Positions 44,878 through 45,000 of a stretch of 45,000 nucleotides of DNA are shown here, one piece after another. Made by a program: the position numbers and the translations under genes. The notes below the pieces were generated by a model. The model searched no databases, was not told where the DNA came from, and saw only the letters and a list, made by a program, of their open reading frames with translations. How positions within the stretch are numbered: position 1 is the first letter of the stretch; each line of letters opens with the position of its first letter. The stretch covers positions 13,935,606 through 13,980,605 of the forward strand of contig CM022666.1 in the NCBI GenBank assembly GCA_012295275.1, read 5' to 3'. Source of the DNA: Chrysomallon squamiferum. Its lineage: Eukaryota > Mollusca > Gastropoda > Neomphalida > Peltospiridae.

Positions 44878-45000
44878 ATATCTGTTTATCTGTCCTTTCT
44901 GCCCATCTTCTTCTGTCTCTCCATTTTTCCGTCTCTTTTTGTCTGCCTGTCTCTTTCTCGCTTACTGCGTCGTTGTGTGTGTGTGTCTCTGTATGCAGTT

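Overview
This is a nuclear window from an animal genome, most likely a lophotrochozoan and probably a mollusc. The genes have short GT-AG introns with phase-matched exons. The background is AT-rich and loaded with microsatellites: (GA)n/(CT)n tracts of 60 to 160 bases, (TTA)n, (TTTA)n, (TAC)n. One tRNA-derived SINE relic near 29.0 kb resembles SINEs I remember from molluscan genomes. Nothing prokaryotic or viral was recognised.

Layout. (1) 994-2731, + strand: the 3' end of a protocadherin-type cadherin gene, with the end of the last extracellular repeat, one membrane helix and a cytoplasmic tail over three exons; its 5' part lies left of the window. (2) 2732-5700: 3' UTR and flank with two diverged tandem duplications. 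(3) 5840-6640: a compact intronless unit with three CRE-like sites, a TATA box, a small coiled-coil ORF broken by one frameshift, and a poly(A) signal. (4) 6640-9550: low-complexity DNA, possibly holding an untranslated first exon of the next gene. (5) 9685-21814, + strand: a TTC14 orthologue resolved into 14 coding exons. The protein has an S1 RNA-binding domain, TPR repeats and a very long Arg/Ser-rich tail. Its reading frame needs one GC-AG intron and is interrupted by a +1 frameshift in the last exon. Intron 1 opens with a 78-bp minisatellite that repeats the exon 1 splice donor about nine times. (6) 21.8-45 kb: no recognisable gene. It is microsatellite-rich, with islands of complex sequence (24.0-25.0, 26.8-27.1, 28.3-29.1, 31.6-32.3, 35.1-35.5, 43.7-44.05 kb) that may be exons, promoters or enhancers. 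It also holds degenerate minisatellites, including a 21-bp array and a 93-bp array (40.86-42.56 kb) bracketed by two copies of a dispersed repeat.

The two recognised genes belong to unrelated processes: cell adhesion at the plasma membrane, and probably nuclear RNA metabolism. Nothing suggests they act together. Most long open frames in the window are microsatellite or minisatellite translations and were rejected. Two independent one-base frame breaks in otherwise good coding sequence could mean residual assembly indels, real lesions or recoding. The sequence alone cannot decide between these.
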